Counted from the first letter of the stretch, positions 1 through 7,149 are shown. The stretch: 64,000 nucleotides of DNA from Streptosporangium roseum DSM 43021 (GCF_000024865.1 NC_013595.1:8370001-8434000), one strand, 5' to 3'. Numbers and translations: made by a program. Notes: generated from the letters alone by a model not told the origin.

Positions 1-2
1 GG

Positions 3-191
3 CTGGCGAGCGGGCTGCTCGTGGTCGCGGGGAACGTCTACGATGCCATGTCGGCCGCCAACGCCCTGATGTTGATCTGGCTGGCCCGCTCCGCCCACGA
101 ACTCGCCGACCCGCGCCATCAGCCAGCCCCGCCTTCGCCCCTCCCGGCGCAGCCGCCTTCGCCCCTCCCGGCACAGCCGCCGGCGCCGTGA
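3..191 (+). CDS. C-terminal end of a membrane protein (5' truncated)
   Basis: An open frame enters from the window edge and ends at TGA 189-191, leaving 62 visible codons. The visible part has an apolar stretch (LASGLLVVAG), a second apolar segment around ALMLIWLARS, then a Pro-rich tail. The tail is built from a tandem 24-bp repeat (129-152 and 153-176) that reads as two PSPLPAQP units. It is probably the last membrane helices and cytoplasmic tail of an integral membrane protein. The family cannot be named from this fragment. A strong hairpin begins 6 bases after the stop. Confidence 0.55.
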   Translation: MASGLLVVAGNVYDAMSAANALMLIWLARSAHELADPRHQPAPPSPLPAQPPSPLPAQPPAP

Positions 192-196
192 CGGCC

Positions 197-227
197 GCGG
201 CCGGGTCCTGCAGGATGACCCGGCCGC
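197..227. terminator. Hairpin between convergent genes
   Basis: Perfect 11-bp arms (GCGGCCGGGTC at 197-207 and its complement at 217-227) with a 9-nt loop. It lies just after the stop of the partial plus-strand gene and downstream of rpmE2 on the other strand, so it can serve as a two-way terminator. There is no U tract, which is usual in high-GC actinomycetes. Confidence 0.6.
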
Positions 228-383
228 TGAGCTTCCCGCCGTCGAGCGGGGCCACCGGGCAGCAGGCCGTCCTGTGCCGGGGCCGGTGCTCCTCCGCGCC
301 GGGGACCGGCCCGGCGAGGCCGATCCCGTCCTTCCTCGACGGCGCATACCGCACCCCGGTGCCCGCCCCCGGCGGGCCGGCCG

Positions 384-629
384 TCAGCGCTTCCCGTAGC
401 GCTGCTTGAAGCGCTCCACGCGACCGGCGGTGTCGATCACCCTGCCGCGCCCGGTGTAGAAGGGGTGGCTGGCGGAGGAGACGTCGACGTCGACCAGCGG
501 GTAGACGTTGCCGTCCTCCCATTCGACGGTCTTGTCGCCGAACATGGTCGAGCGGGTCAGGAAGGCGAAGCCCGCGCTCGGGTCGCGGAAGACGACCGGG
601 CGGTAGTCGGGGTGGATGCCCTGCTTCAT
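384..629 (-). CDS. rpmE2: 50S ribosomal protein L31 type B (zinc-independent)
   Basis: This 81-aa protein matches type B L31: it opens MKQGIHPDYRPVVF, has the central FLTRSTM segment, and ends SSASHPFYTGRGRVIDTAGR followed by a basic tail. It has no cysteines, so it is the C-minus paralog that replaces the zinc-ribbon L31 when zinc is scarce. It lies 2 bp after rpmG on the same strand, and both sit downstream of a Zur-like box. This is the standard actinobacterial arrangement in which zinc-free ribosomal paralogs are derepressed under zinc limitation and free the zinc held in ribosomes. Confidence 0.95.
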   Translation of the reverse strand: MKQGIHPDYRPVVFRDPSAGFAFLTRSTMFGDKTVEWEDGNVYPLVDVDVSSASHPFYTGRGRVIDTAGRVERFKQRYGKR

Positions 630-631
630 GG

Positions 632-796
632 CTATCGGTCCTCTCGGAACAGCACGTGCTTGCGGAGGGTCGGGTCGTACTTGGTGAGCGTGAGACGGTC
701 CGGGTCGTTCCGACGGTTCTTGCGGGTCACGTAGGTGTAGCCGGTGCCCGCGGTCGACCGCAGTTTGATCACGGGACGTAGCTCGTTCCTGGCCAA
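632..796 (-). CDS. rpmG: 50S ribosomal protein L33 (zinc-independent paralog)
   Basis: Starting from TTG at 796 this encodes 54 aa, the normal L33 length, beginning (M)ARNELRPVIKLRSTAGTGYTY. It lacks the two CxxC zinc knuckles of the C-plus form. TTG is preferred over the upstream ATG at 835 because a near-perfect ribosome binding site (GGAGAGGAG, 803-811) sits 6 nt before it. The ATG version would add 13 atypical residues and put the start codon inside the Zur-like box. The gene is co-directional with rpmE2, 2 bp upstream of it, and is probably the first gene of a two-gene zinc-repressed operon. Confidence 0.92.
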   Translation of the reverse strand: MARNELRPVIKLRSTAGTGYTYVTRKNRRNDPDRLTLTKYDPTLRKHVLFREDR

Positions 797-830
797 GCTC
801 GGCTCCTCTCCGGTTGACGGATCATGCGAC

Positions 831-850
831 GCCATCGATAACCGTTTTCA
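831..850 (-). promoter_or_regulatory. Zur-like box upstream of rpmG-rpmE2
   Basis: Read on the minus strand the site is TGAAAACGGTTATCGATGGC. The left half, TGAAAACGGTTATC, closely resembles known actinobacterial Zur sites upstream of zinc-free ribosomal protein genes; the right half is weaker. It lies about 35 bp before the TTG start of rpmG. Zur with zinc would be expected to block transcription here. The assignment rests on motif resemblance and on the identity of the downstream genes. Confidence 0.7.
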
Positions 851-1106
851 TTGCTGAGACATTCCCGCGGGAAGGTCCCGCCTCCGCCGTTCTCATCGCC
901 GGGCCGCAGGACCCGGCCGAGCCCCGGCCGGTCACCGAGGCCCCGGTACGGGAAGGAGACCCCGCGGCCGGCCGCCGTACTACCGCCCCCGGCCACCCCG
1001 GCGGACCTCCCGCACCGTGACCCGCACGAGAGGGCGCCCCTTTCCTTTGCTCCCCGTCCGGCCGGCCGGATAAATGGTTTGAACCGCCGGTCGGCGAGCT
1101 GCTGGC

Positions 1107-1762
1107 TGTACTCGGTCATGAGGTTGGTGACAGTCGGCTGATCGGTGGAAGACCGTCGAGTGCGCTGTGACGCCGTTGGGTGTTGTAGTAGTCCATCCAT
1201 GGTTGCAGTGCCTCGGCGCGTTCGGTGTTGCTGGTGTAGGCCTGCCGGTAGGCCCACTCTGTTTGCAGGGTCCGGTTGAAGCGTTCGACCTTGCCGTTTT
1301 GCCAGGGGCAGTGCGGCTTGATGAATTTCTGCCGGGCTCCGATGGCGGCGACCGCGGCGGCGAAGGCGGCTGAGCGGCGGTGGGGGCCGGTCCGCAGCGC
1401 AGGGCGCGGCGGCAGGTCACGACGTGCTCTTCGACGGCTGCGGGGGTGCGGTTGGCCACGCGGTGCGGGCGCGAGGAGCGTTCTTGCGGTCCGGGCCGGC
1501 CGTCCTCGTCGTAGCGGCGCACCCAGCGGTGGGCGCATTGGCGGGAGATGCCCAGTTCCTTGGCCACGTGCGCGACGGGCCGGCCGTCGAGGCGGACGTG
1601 CCGTATCAGCAGGGTACGGCCGTGCATGGTCAGGCGGGCGTTAGCGTGGGCCACGAAGACCTCCGGTTGAGTGGTGAGGACGGCAATCTCCACCACATCC
1701 GGAGGTCTTCTTATTGATCAAGCATCAGCCACGGCGTGTCACCAACCTGCTGGCCAAGTACA
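1107..1762. mobile_element. Internally deleted IS481-like insertion sequence
   Basis: The remnant is bounded by imperfect 26-bp inverted repeats: 1107-1132 begins TGTACTCGGTCATGAGGTTG, and 1737-1762 is its near complement. Weaker, gapped inverted similarity continues outward to roughly 1066 and 1810, so the true ends may lie further out. The inner part of the left repeat overlaps the 3' end of the transposase frame, which stops at 1116. About 656 bp remain, against roughly 1 kb for a complete IS481 element, so about 0.4 kb of the interior has been lost. No convincing target duplication could be assigned. Confidence 0.7.
1116..1696 (-). pseudogene. IS481-family transposase, internally deleted and frameshifted
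   Basis: The N-terminal part, from ATG 1696, carries the IS481 helix-turn-helix with VAKELGISRQCAHRWVRRYD at about residues 38-57. The C-terminal part lies in another frame and carries the last DDE-type segment, HCPWQNGKVERFNRTLQTEW, then RRHSALDGLPPISRL. The two pieces meet near 1370-1450, and the middle of the catalytic domain, including both aspartates, is missing. About 190 codons remain instead of about 320. It cannot encode an active transposase. Confidence 0.82.
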
Positions 1763-1816
1763 ACTAGCTCGCGCGGGGGCGGCGGTTCGCCCTCAAAGGG
1801 GATCATTTGTCCTTAA

Positions 1817-2443
1817 ATGCCGCGAGAAAGTACAGCTATGGCGATCAAACTGCTCCATGCGGCACCGGCCACCAGCGACACCGAACAGCCCGTCCCACGC
1901 TGGGCGCTCCGTGCCGCCTACGCGCTTCCCTGGCTGCTGCTCTCCTCGTGCCTGTGGCGGTTGCCGTTTGCCTTTCACTTCGACATGGGCCAGCTCAACG
2001 ACGCGCCTCTGGCACCGTTGTGGATCACAATCCCCTATGTCTTCGGGCTCAGTGTGCTCACTGAGTTGGTGGCGCTGCTCAGCATCGGTCTGGTGCGCGG
2101 CTGGGGCGAGGTGGTCCCGAGCTGGATCCCGGTCATCGGCGGCAGACGTGTGCCGCCGACGGCGGCGGTCGTCCCTGCCGTGGTCGGTGGGCTGCTTTTG
2201 ACCGTGATCTCGGTCTGGATGGCGCTCACCTGGGTCGGCGTCTCCGACGGTATAGCGTACGAGAACGACTGGTGGCAGGCGCTGGCCAGGGTGTGCATCA
2301 CCCCGGTTGCGCTGTGGGGCCCGATAGTGCTCGCCCTGGCCTACGCCTACCACGTGCGCCGTCGCCCCGCCCGCGGTCAGGGAATGCCTCATGACGCCCT
2401 GGCTAGTGCCGCAGCAGGCAACGTTCGCCCTGTTGTGATGTGA
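1817..2443 (+). CDS. Polytopic membrane protein with a repeat-derived C-terminus
   Basis: A 208-aa frame with about four hydrophobic segments (around LPWLLLSSCLW, FGLSVLTELVALLSIGL, VVGGLLLTVISVWMALTW and CITPVALWGPIVLALAYAY). No family is recognised. The start is uncertain: ATG 1817 or ATG 1838 (MAIKLLH), neither with a good ribosome site. Its last 13 codons, including the stop, lie in the left copy of a perfect 39-bp inverted repeat (2405-2443). The original 3' end was therefore probably replaced when that element arrived. It is flanked on both sides by mobile-element debris and may no longer be functional. Confidence 0.5.
   Translation: MPRESTAMAIKLLHAAPATSDTEQPVPRWALRAAYALPWLLLSSCLWRLPFAFHFDMGQLNDAPLAPLWITIPYVFGLSVLTELVALLSIGLVRGWGEVVPSWIPVIGGRRVPPTAAVVPAVVGGLLLTVISVWMALTWVGVSDGIAYENDWWQALARVCITPVALWGPIVLALAYAYHVRRRPARGQGMPHDALASAAAGNVRPVVM
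2405..2443 (+). repeat. Left copy of the 39-bp inverted repeat
   Basis: Exact inverted match to 3121-3159. It contains the final codons and TGA of the membrane protein frame ending at 2443. Confidence 0.9.
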
Positions 2444-2468
2444 CACCCGCCCGCGCGAGGTCCCGCAT

Positions 2469-2525
2469 CTGTTCGCCGCGTTGGACCTGGGCAAAGACAA
2501 GCTCTACGGCCACCTCAAGAAGACC
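2469..2525 (+). pseudogene. IS630-family transposase fragment
   Basis: Nineteen codons read LFAALDLGKDKLYGHLKKT. This resembles the strand after the first catalytic aspartate of IS630-type transposases, where the usual wording is FAALD...GKVYGH. Nothing recognisable flanks it on either side, so it is only a scrap. It lies 25 bp inside the left 39-bp repeat and may identify the element from which the unit derives. Confidence 0.55.
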
Positions 2526-2646
2526 AGCCATGTGGTCGGCTATTCCGCCCGGCTCGTGGCCATCCCCTGCCCAGCCAACCCGCATGTTGCCGCTCCGCGA
2601 CGCGAGCCGGCGTTGCCAGCGCACGATGTCGTAGCCGAAGCACATA

Positions 2647-3030
2647 ATGCAGCACACGACTCAGCTATCTGCGCACCGACACCATGCCATCGACTACGTG
2701 GAACTCACGGTCACCGACCTTGAGCAGGCCAAGCGCTTCTACACCGAAGCGTTCGGCTGGCGATTCAACGACTATGGGCCAGGGTACGCCGGCATCCAGA
2801 GCCCGCAGGGTGAAGCCGCACCCGAAGTGGGCGGTCTCCGCACAGGCCAGGAGGTGCGGGCAGGCGGCCCGTTTCTGCTGCTCTATTCCACCGACCTGGA
2901 CCGGTCTGTGGAGGCTGTGAAGAACGCGGGCGGCCAGGTGGTGAACGGGCCGTACGAGTTCCCCGGTGGACGCCGGTTCCACTTCACCGATCCGAGCGGG
3001 AACGAACTGGGCGTCTGGGCTGAGGCGTAA
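2647..3030 (+). CDS. VOC-superfamily (glyoxalase/bleomycin-resistance fold) protein
   Basis: A complete 127-aa protein with the paired beta-alpha-beta-beta-beta layout of the vicinal oxygen chelate fold. It starts HAIDYVELTVTDLEQAKRFYTEAFGW in two overlapping elements and ends GRRFHFTDPSGNELGVWAE, with a glutamate near the C-terminus in the usual metal-ligand position. Single-domain members act as lyases, dioxygenases or drug-binding resistance proteins; the substrate cannot be told here. It is the only intact gene inside the 39-bp inverted-repeat unit, with no operon partner. ATG 2647 lacks a clear ribosome site. Confidence 0.85.
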   Translation: MQHTTQLSAHRHHAIDYVELTVTDLEQAKRFYTEAFGWRFNDYGPGYAGIQSPQGEAAPEVGGLRTGQEVRAGGPFLLLYSTDLDRSVEAVKNAGGQVVNGPYEFPGGRRFHFTDPSGNELGVWAEA

Positions 3031-3120
3031 GCCACCGATGCCACCCTCGGCCCGTACACGCTCTGCCACCCGCACAGCATGACGGCCGCGCGCCGCGCGC
3101 GACAGAGTCCGGGCGGCGCA

Positions 3121-3159
3121 TCACATCACAACAGGGCGAACGTTGCCTGCTGCGGCACT
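3121..3159 (-). repeat. Right copy of the 39-bp inverted repeat
   Basis: Exact inverted match to 2405-2443. The decayed acetyltransferase gene begins about 50 bp beyond it. Confidence 0.9.
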
Positions 3160-3207
3160 GGGCATGTCTTCGATCCGTATGGGCCAATCGACGGACAGAG
3201 CGGATTC

Positions 3208-3479
3208 TTGCTTTCTGGAAAACTTGTGCGGTTGCGACCGATGGAACCGCCAGAAGCGGAATCCCTGTGGCGCTGGAACAGCGACCCCGAAGTCATGCGC
3301 TGGATCGACGGCGGCTATCCCGAGTCACTGGCCCAGGTCGCCGAGAACGCCGGGGCGATCCGGGTCACGAGAAGCTCGGGTTCGTCAAGGACGGCAGGCA
3401 CCGCGACGCCTTCCGCCGCGACGGCAGGTGGCATGACATGGTCCTCATGAGCATGCTTGAGGGCGAACTGCTCGGCTGA
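3208..3479 (+). pseudogene. RimJ/RimL-type GNAT acetyltransferase with the middle deleted
   Basis: The N-terminal portion (GKLVRLRPMEPPEAESLWRW, then NSDPEVMRWIDGG) is in one frame from about 3208 to 3360. The C-terminal portion (HEKLGFVKDGRHRDAF, ending MLEGELLG at TGA 3477-3479) is in another frame from about 3366. Together they give about 90 residues against about 170 for the family. The missing part is the acetyl-CoA-binding loop (R/Q-x-x-G-x-G/A), so the product would be inactive. The loss probably accompanied the insertions immediately upstream. Confidence 0.8.
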
Positions 3480-3482
3480 GAG

Positions 3483-3523
3483 CCACCCGTCCACCGAGCG
3501 GAGAAGGCTCGGCGGACGGGTGG
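3483..3523. terminator. Strong bidirectional hairpin
   Basis: Arms 3483-3499 and 3507-3523 pair over 17 bp with one mismatch (CCACCCGTCC is the outer part) around a 7-nt loop. It lies just after the decayed acetyltransferase and before the convergent gene ending at 3591. Confidence 0.75.
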
Positions 3524-3590
3524 AACACGGCACGGCAGGCGGTGCGGGCCCGGCGGAGTGGGAGCACGGCCGCCCGCCGGGGGCCTCGGC

Positions 3591-4148
3591 TCAGCAGGCG
3601 GGCGGGGCGCCGCCGACCCGGTGCAGAGCGTCGAGATATCCTCCACCGGCGTCGATCCTGGTGGTGTCGTCGAGCCGGTGCCTGATGCACGCGGGCTCCC
3701 AGTGCGCCTTCGAGCTGATCTCCTGGAGGAGGAGCCGCTTCTTGCGGACGACCCCCCGCGCGTGGCCGACATACATGACGTCCGGGTCGACCTCCTCGAC
3801 ATGCAGGCCGAGCAGCGGGAACCCCTTGCCGAGCGTCTCCGCCAGGCCGGTGGTCGAGTCGAGGTCGGCCTCGGGCAGGGGGCGGGGCGGCTCGCCGGCC
3901 GTCTTCAGGGCCCGGTGCACGAAGCCCGAGCCCGCCCAGCCCGAGTCGGAGGCGGATACGACGTCGCGCAGCCGTACGGCCGCGTAGCCGTCGAGCCGGA
4001 TCTCGGAGGAGATCTCGTGAAGGAGCACCCATTTGCATCCGATGCCCACGACGTAGCCGTCTATCCTGTCCGCTCCCTTGATCCCGCGGCGCACCCTGAC
4101 GGGGTGCCCCGCCCCCAGCGCCCTGCGGAGATCTTTCCTGATCCTCAT
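3591..4148 (-). CDS. Unknown protein with an internal beta-rich duplication
   Basis: A 185-aa protein starting MRIRKDLRRALG. Two related halves are visible: GYVVGIGCKWVLLHEISSEI then LDGYAAVRLRDV at about residues 30-65, and VRKKRLLLQEISSKA then TRIDAGGGYLDALHRVGG at about 133-181. Each has a G-x-V-x-x-x-x-K/R-W/R-x-L-L-x-E-I-S core followed by a strand and a D-A/V end, which suggests two small beta-barrel (Sm-like) units. No enzymatic motif, signal peptide or membrane helix is present, and I do not recognise a named family. It is a single gene between terminators, with a 15-bp palindrome directly before its ATG. Confidence 0.75.
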   Translation of the reverse strand: MRIRKDLRRALGAGHPVRVRRGIKGADRIDGYVVGIGCKWVLLHEISSEIRLDGYAAVRLRDVVSASDSGWAGSGFVHRALKTAGEPPRPLPEADLDSTTGLAETLGKGFPLLGLHVEEVDPDVMYVGHARGVVRKKRLLLQEISSKAHWEPACIRHRLDDTTRIDAGGGYLDALHRVGGAPPAC

Positions 4149-4163
4149 GAAGAATGATTCTTC
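4149..4163 (-). promoter_or_regulatory. 15-bp palindrome touching the start codon of the 3591-4148 gene
   Basis: On the minus strand GAAGAAT-C-ATTCTTC, a perfect 7+1+7 palindrome, is followed at once by ATG 4148. It occupies the place where a ribosome site would be. It could be a repressor operator over a leaderless or short-leader start, or a hairpin that masks initiation. Confidence 0.5.
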
Positions 4164-4301
4164 CCGCCGGTGGGCGCCTTTTTCACCTGGATTTCCCGCA
4201 CCGGAAACACGTTGCGCCGCCGGAGGCGACCGGCCATTCTTAATTCATTCGGATCATGTGCGGAGAACGCATATGAACCAGCGGATGAACATCCGCGACA
4301 A

Positions 4302-4339
4302 GGCCCGCGTATGACGATTGGCGACGTCATACGCGGGCC
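4302..4339 (-). terminator. Terminator of the ten-gene operon
   Basis: Perfect 15-bp arms (4302-4316 and 4325-4339, starting GGCCCGCGTATGACG) with an 8-nt loop, 18 bases after the stop of the exporter gene at 4358. Apart from this hairpin and the start-site palindrome, the 4149-4357 gap holds nothing I can name. Confidence 0.8.
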
Positions 4340-4357
4340 GCCCCGGCGACCGCCGGA

Positions 4358-5791
4358 TCAGTCGGCCGGGACCACGTCGCCGGCCTCGCCGCCGCCCTCG
4401 GCGGTCTCCCGTCTGCTGGGCATGACCAGGACGGCGAGCACGCCGAGGACCGCCACGACGATCATCGTGAGGAAGACGTGGTGCACCGCCGCGGCCAGGG
4501 CGGCGCGGACGGCCTCCCCCGCCGCGAGGTCCAGCGCCCCGCCCACCTCGTCGACCGAGGCCACCGCGCCGGAGGAGAGCAGGGAGGCGTTGGCGACCGC
4601 CGCGAAGACGGCCGTGCCGATCGCCCCGCCGGCGATGCGGAAGAACACGACGCCTCCGGTGACCGCGCCGCGCCGCTCCCAGCCCACCATGGACTGCGCG
4701 CCGACCAGGCAGGAGACCGAGACCAGGCCGAGGCCGGCGCCGTTGACGAACGCGCAGGCCCCCGCGTAGACGAGCGGCGAGGCCGGTGTCAGCAGGGCGA
4801 ACATCACCGTCGAGACGACGATGAGCGCCAGCCCGGCCAGCGCCGTGTCGCGGAAGCCGTACCTCATGTAGAGCCGGTGCGCGCCGGCGGCGGCCAGCGG
4901 CCAGCCGATGGACTGCACCGCGAGCACGGCCCCCGCGGCGACCGCGCCCGCGCCGAGCACGGTCTGGGCGTAGACGGGCAGGTAGAGGGTCGGTGCGATC
5001 AGCACCATGCCGACCGCCGCGCTGCCGAGGAACGAGCCGAGCAGTGCCCTGTCGCGCCAGATCCACGGCGGGATGACCGGTTCGGGGACGTGACGCTCCC
5101 AGCGCAGGAAGGCCGCCAGCAGCGCCAGGCCGGCCAGGACGGCCCGCCAGTCCGAGCTCTGCAGGCCGGTCATCACGGCGACGACCCCGGCGCACAGCAG
5201 CGCCCCGCCGAGCAGGTCGAGCCGGCCCGGACGGCGTTCCACCGACTCCCGCAGGAACACCGTGATCATGACCAGCGCGGCGATCCCCACCGGCAGGTTC
5301 AGCAGGAAGATCCATCGCCACAGCCCGAACTCCGACAGCAGGCCGCCGAGAGCCGGCCCGAGCAGCGCCGACACCCCCCACACCGTGGACAGCAGCGCGG
5401 AGATCCGCCCCCGCCGCGCCAGCGGGTAGAGGTCGCCGGCGATCGTCTGCGTGATCGGCTGGATCGCCCCGGCCCCCACCCCCTGTACGGCCCGCGCCAC
5501 GATGAGGGCGGGCATGCTCCAGGCCACGCCTGCCAGCAACGACCCGGCCAGGAAGATCGAAGCACCGGCGAGCAGCACGGGTTTGCGCCCGTAGACGTCG
5601 GCGAGCCGCCCGTAGATCGGGGTGAACACCGCCTGGGCCAGCATGTACGCGGCCAGCACCCAGGGGAACAGGGAGAAGGAGCCGAGGTCGCGCACGATCG
5701 CCGGGACCGCGGTGGCCACGATGGTGCCGTCCATCGCGGCCAGCGCGGTGCTGAGCATGAGCCCGGCCACGATCGGCCCGCGTCGCGTCAC
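4358..5791 (-). CDS. DHA2-type MFS drug/metabolite exporter
   Basis: GTG at 5791 gives 477 aa. The GTGA overlap with the upstream regulator's stop fixes this start and implies translational coupling. The protein has the MFS antiporter signatures: AMDGTIVATAVPAIVRDLG in helix 1, GRLADVYGRKPVLLAG in the 2-3 loop, and ALLGPALGGLLSE followed by WRWIFLLNLPVG in helices 5-6 (motif C region). Hydrophobic segments number about 14, as expected for the DHA2 family of proton-driven exporters. As the last gene of the ten-gene unit and coupled to a GntR regulator, it probably expels the pathway substrate, a toxic intermediate or an analogue. Confidence 0.9.
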   Translation of the reverse strand: MTRRGPIVAGLMLSTALAAMDGTIVATAVPAIVRDLGSFSLFPWVLAAYMLAQAVFTPIYGRLADVYGRKPVLLAGASIFLAGSLLAGVAWSMPALIVARAVQGVGAGAIQPITQTIAGDLYPLARRGRISALLSTVWGVSALLGPALGGLLSEFGLWRWIFLLNLPVGIAALVMITVFLRESVERRPGRLDLLGGALLCAGVVAVMTGLQSSDWRAVLAGLALLAAFLRWERHVPEPVIPPWIWRDRALLGSFLGSAAVGMVLIAPTLYLPVYAQTVLGAGAVAAGAVLAVQSIGWPLAAAGAHRLYMRYGFRDTALAGLALIVVSTVMFALLTPASPLVYAGACAFVNGAGLGLVSVSCLVGAQSMVGWERRGAVTGGVVFFRIAGGAIGTAVFAAVANASLLSSGAVASVDEVGGALDLAAGEAVRAALAAAVHHVFLTMIVVAVLGVLAVLVMPSRRETAEGGGEAGDVVPAD

Positions 5792-6492
5792 GCGGGCTCG
5801 CCCTCGTCCGCCATGGTCTCGATGACCCTGCGGCAGTACTCCGCCAGGTAGCCGCGGAGCACCTCCTCGGCCGCGTCGGCGTCGCCGCGCGCCGCCAGCC
5901 GGGCCAGCTCGCGGTGGTAGCGCAGGCCGTGGGCGACGTGCCGCCCCACCAGGTAGCGGTTGACGACGTTGCGCAGGTCCTCGATGATCCCGATGGTGAA
6001 CGGGTTGTCGCCGGCGTCGTAGAGCTCGCGGTAGAAGTCGGTCCGCTGCCCGTGCAGGGTGCCCTTCTCGTGCGGCCCGTCGAGCACCTCGGCCAGCTCG
6101 CGCAGGCGTGCCGCGCGGGCGGAGGTCATCCGGGCGACGGACTTGCGCAGCGCGTGCGCCTCCACCAGCGCCCGCAGCTGGTAGATCTCCCGGACCTGCT
6201 CGACGGTGAGCGCGCGCACCACCGCGCCGCGGTGCGGATGGAAGGAGACCAGCCCCTCCGATTCGAGCTGCATCAGTGCGGTGCGCACCGGGATGCGGGA
6301 CACCCCGATGCGCTCGGCCAGGTCCTCCTGCCGCAGGTGCTCGCCGGGGGCCAGCAGCCCGGTGATGATGCACTCGCGGATCACGTCGTAGGAGAGCTGG
6401 CCGGCGGTGCGGGCGCCGCCGGAGGCTCGGGCGACGACGTCGGCGAAGGTGCGCCCCTCAGCGGAGTCGTGACGCGCGTGGCCCACCGTCAC
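5788..6492 (-). CDS. GntR-family regulator, FadR/FCD subfamily
   Basis: A 234-aa protein. The winged helix spans about residues 28-95, with LRQEDLAERIGVSRIPVRTA as the recognition region. An all-helical FCD ligand domain follows; its metal-site pattern is visible in DFYRELYDAGDN and later GLRYHRELARLAARGD. This subfamily responds to small carboxylates or related catabolites. It overlaps the exporter gene by 4 bp and follows the YceI gene by 48 bp on the same strand, so it probably controls the whole minus-strand unit in response to an intermediate. Confidence 0.92.
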   Translation of the reverse strand: MTVGHARHDSAEGRTFADVVARASGGARTAGQLSYDVIRECIITGLLAPGEHLRQEDLAERIGVSRIPVRTALMQLESEGLVSFHPHRGAVVRALTVEQVREIYQLRALVEAHALRKSVARMTSARAARLRELAEVLDGPHEKGTLHGQRTDFYRELYDAGDNPFTIGIIEDLRNVVNRYLVGRHVAHGLRYHRELARLAARGDADAAEEVLRGYLAEYCRRVIETMADEGEPA

Positions 6493-6540
6493 CTCTCCCT
6501 CTGCCCCGGCCCTTCCCGTCGGACCGGGTCGAAGACCCCA

Positions 6541-7149
6541 TCACAGCACATGCCTCGGCGTTCCCTCGGGCAGGGCCTCAAGCAGGATCTCGATGTCCAC
6601 CCGGCTGCCGATGGCCAGGCCGCCGGCCTCCAGGGCGCGGTTGAAGGTGACCCCGAAGTCCTCGCGGACCACCGAGCCGGTGGCGCTGAACGCCAGCAGG
6701 GGCACCCCTCCGTCGGAGTGCGCGCCGAGATAGCGTGCGGCCAGCTCGACGGGGCGGGTGACGCCGCGCAGGGTGAGCTCGCCCTCGATCGTGAAGGCGC
6801 TGCCCTCGCCGGGCCGGACCGCGGTGGAGACGTAGGTGATGGCGGGGAAGGCCTCGGCGTGGAGGAAGTCCGGCGAGCGCAGGTGGTCGTCGCGGCGGGC
6901 GACGCCGCTGCTGACGCCGGCCGCCTCGATGCCGACCGACAGCCGCGACCCCTCGGCCGGGTCGGTTACCTCGAAGCTGCCCGTCACCGTGTCGAAGCGG
7001 CCCCGTACCCGGGCGACGACCAGGTGCTGGATGGTGAACTGCACGCTGGTGTGCCGGGGGTCGATCTCCCAGACGCCCGCGGCGGGCCAGCCGGCGGGGG
7101 TGGTCTCGGAGGTGACGGCGCTGCCGGTGCTGCCGCTGGTCGCGGTCAT
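6541..7149 (-). CDS. YceI-family polyisoprenoid-binding-like protein
   Basis: ATG 7149 overlaps the preceding sulfurtransferase stop (ATGA), fixing the start; the product is 202 aa. It shows the YceI lipocalin-like layout: WEIDPRHTSVQFTIQHLVV near the N-terminus, VRGRFDTVTGSFEV, the LRSPDFLHAEAFPAI segment and GELTLRGVTRPVEL. There is no signal peptide, so it should act in the cytoplasm, unlike the periplasmic E. coli protein. Family members bind isoprenoid or other lipophilic molecules. Its placement in a catabolic operon suggests that it binds a hydrophobic substrate or intermediate. Confidence 0.9.
   Translation of the reverse strand: MTATSGSTGSAVTSETTPAGWPAAGVWEIDPRHTSVQFTIQHLVVARVRGRFDTVTGSFEVTDPAEGSRLSVGIEAAGVSSGVARRDDHLRSPDFLHAEAFPAITYVSTAVRPGEGSAFTIEGELTLRGVTRPVELAARYLGAHSDGGVPLLAFSATGSVVREDFGVTFNRALEAGGLAIGSRVDIEILLEALPEGTPRHVL

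Larger units (their letters stand above)
2405..3159. mobile_element. Transposon-like unit with perfect 39-bp inverted ends carrying a VOC gene
   Basis: The segments 2405-2443 and 3121-3159 are exact 39-bp inverted copies, starting AGTGCCGCAGCAGGCAACG on the left. They enclose 677 bp holding an IS630-type transposase scrap (2469-2525) and one intact gene for a VOC-fold protein. Perfect identity of the ends suggests recent movement or gene conversion. No transposase is encoded inside, so any mobility would depend on one acting in trans. No target duplication is evident. Other explanations are two fragments of one IS in opposite orientation, or a MITE-like derivative with captured DNA. Confidence 0.6.

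Noticed and set aside
833..835. ATG 835 as the L33 start
   Set aside because: It gives 13 extra atypical residues, lacks a ribosome site and overlaps the Zur-like box; TTG 796 fits better.
980..1696. The 238-codon frame as a full transposase
   Set aside because: Only its N-terminal part is transposase-like; the C-terminal DDE segment lies in another frame, so the gene is broken.
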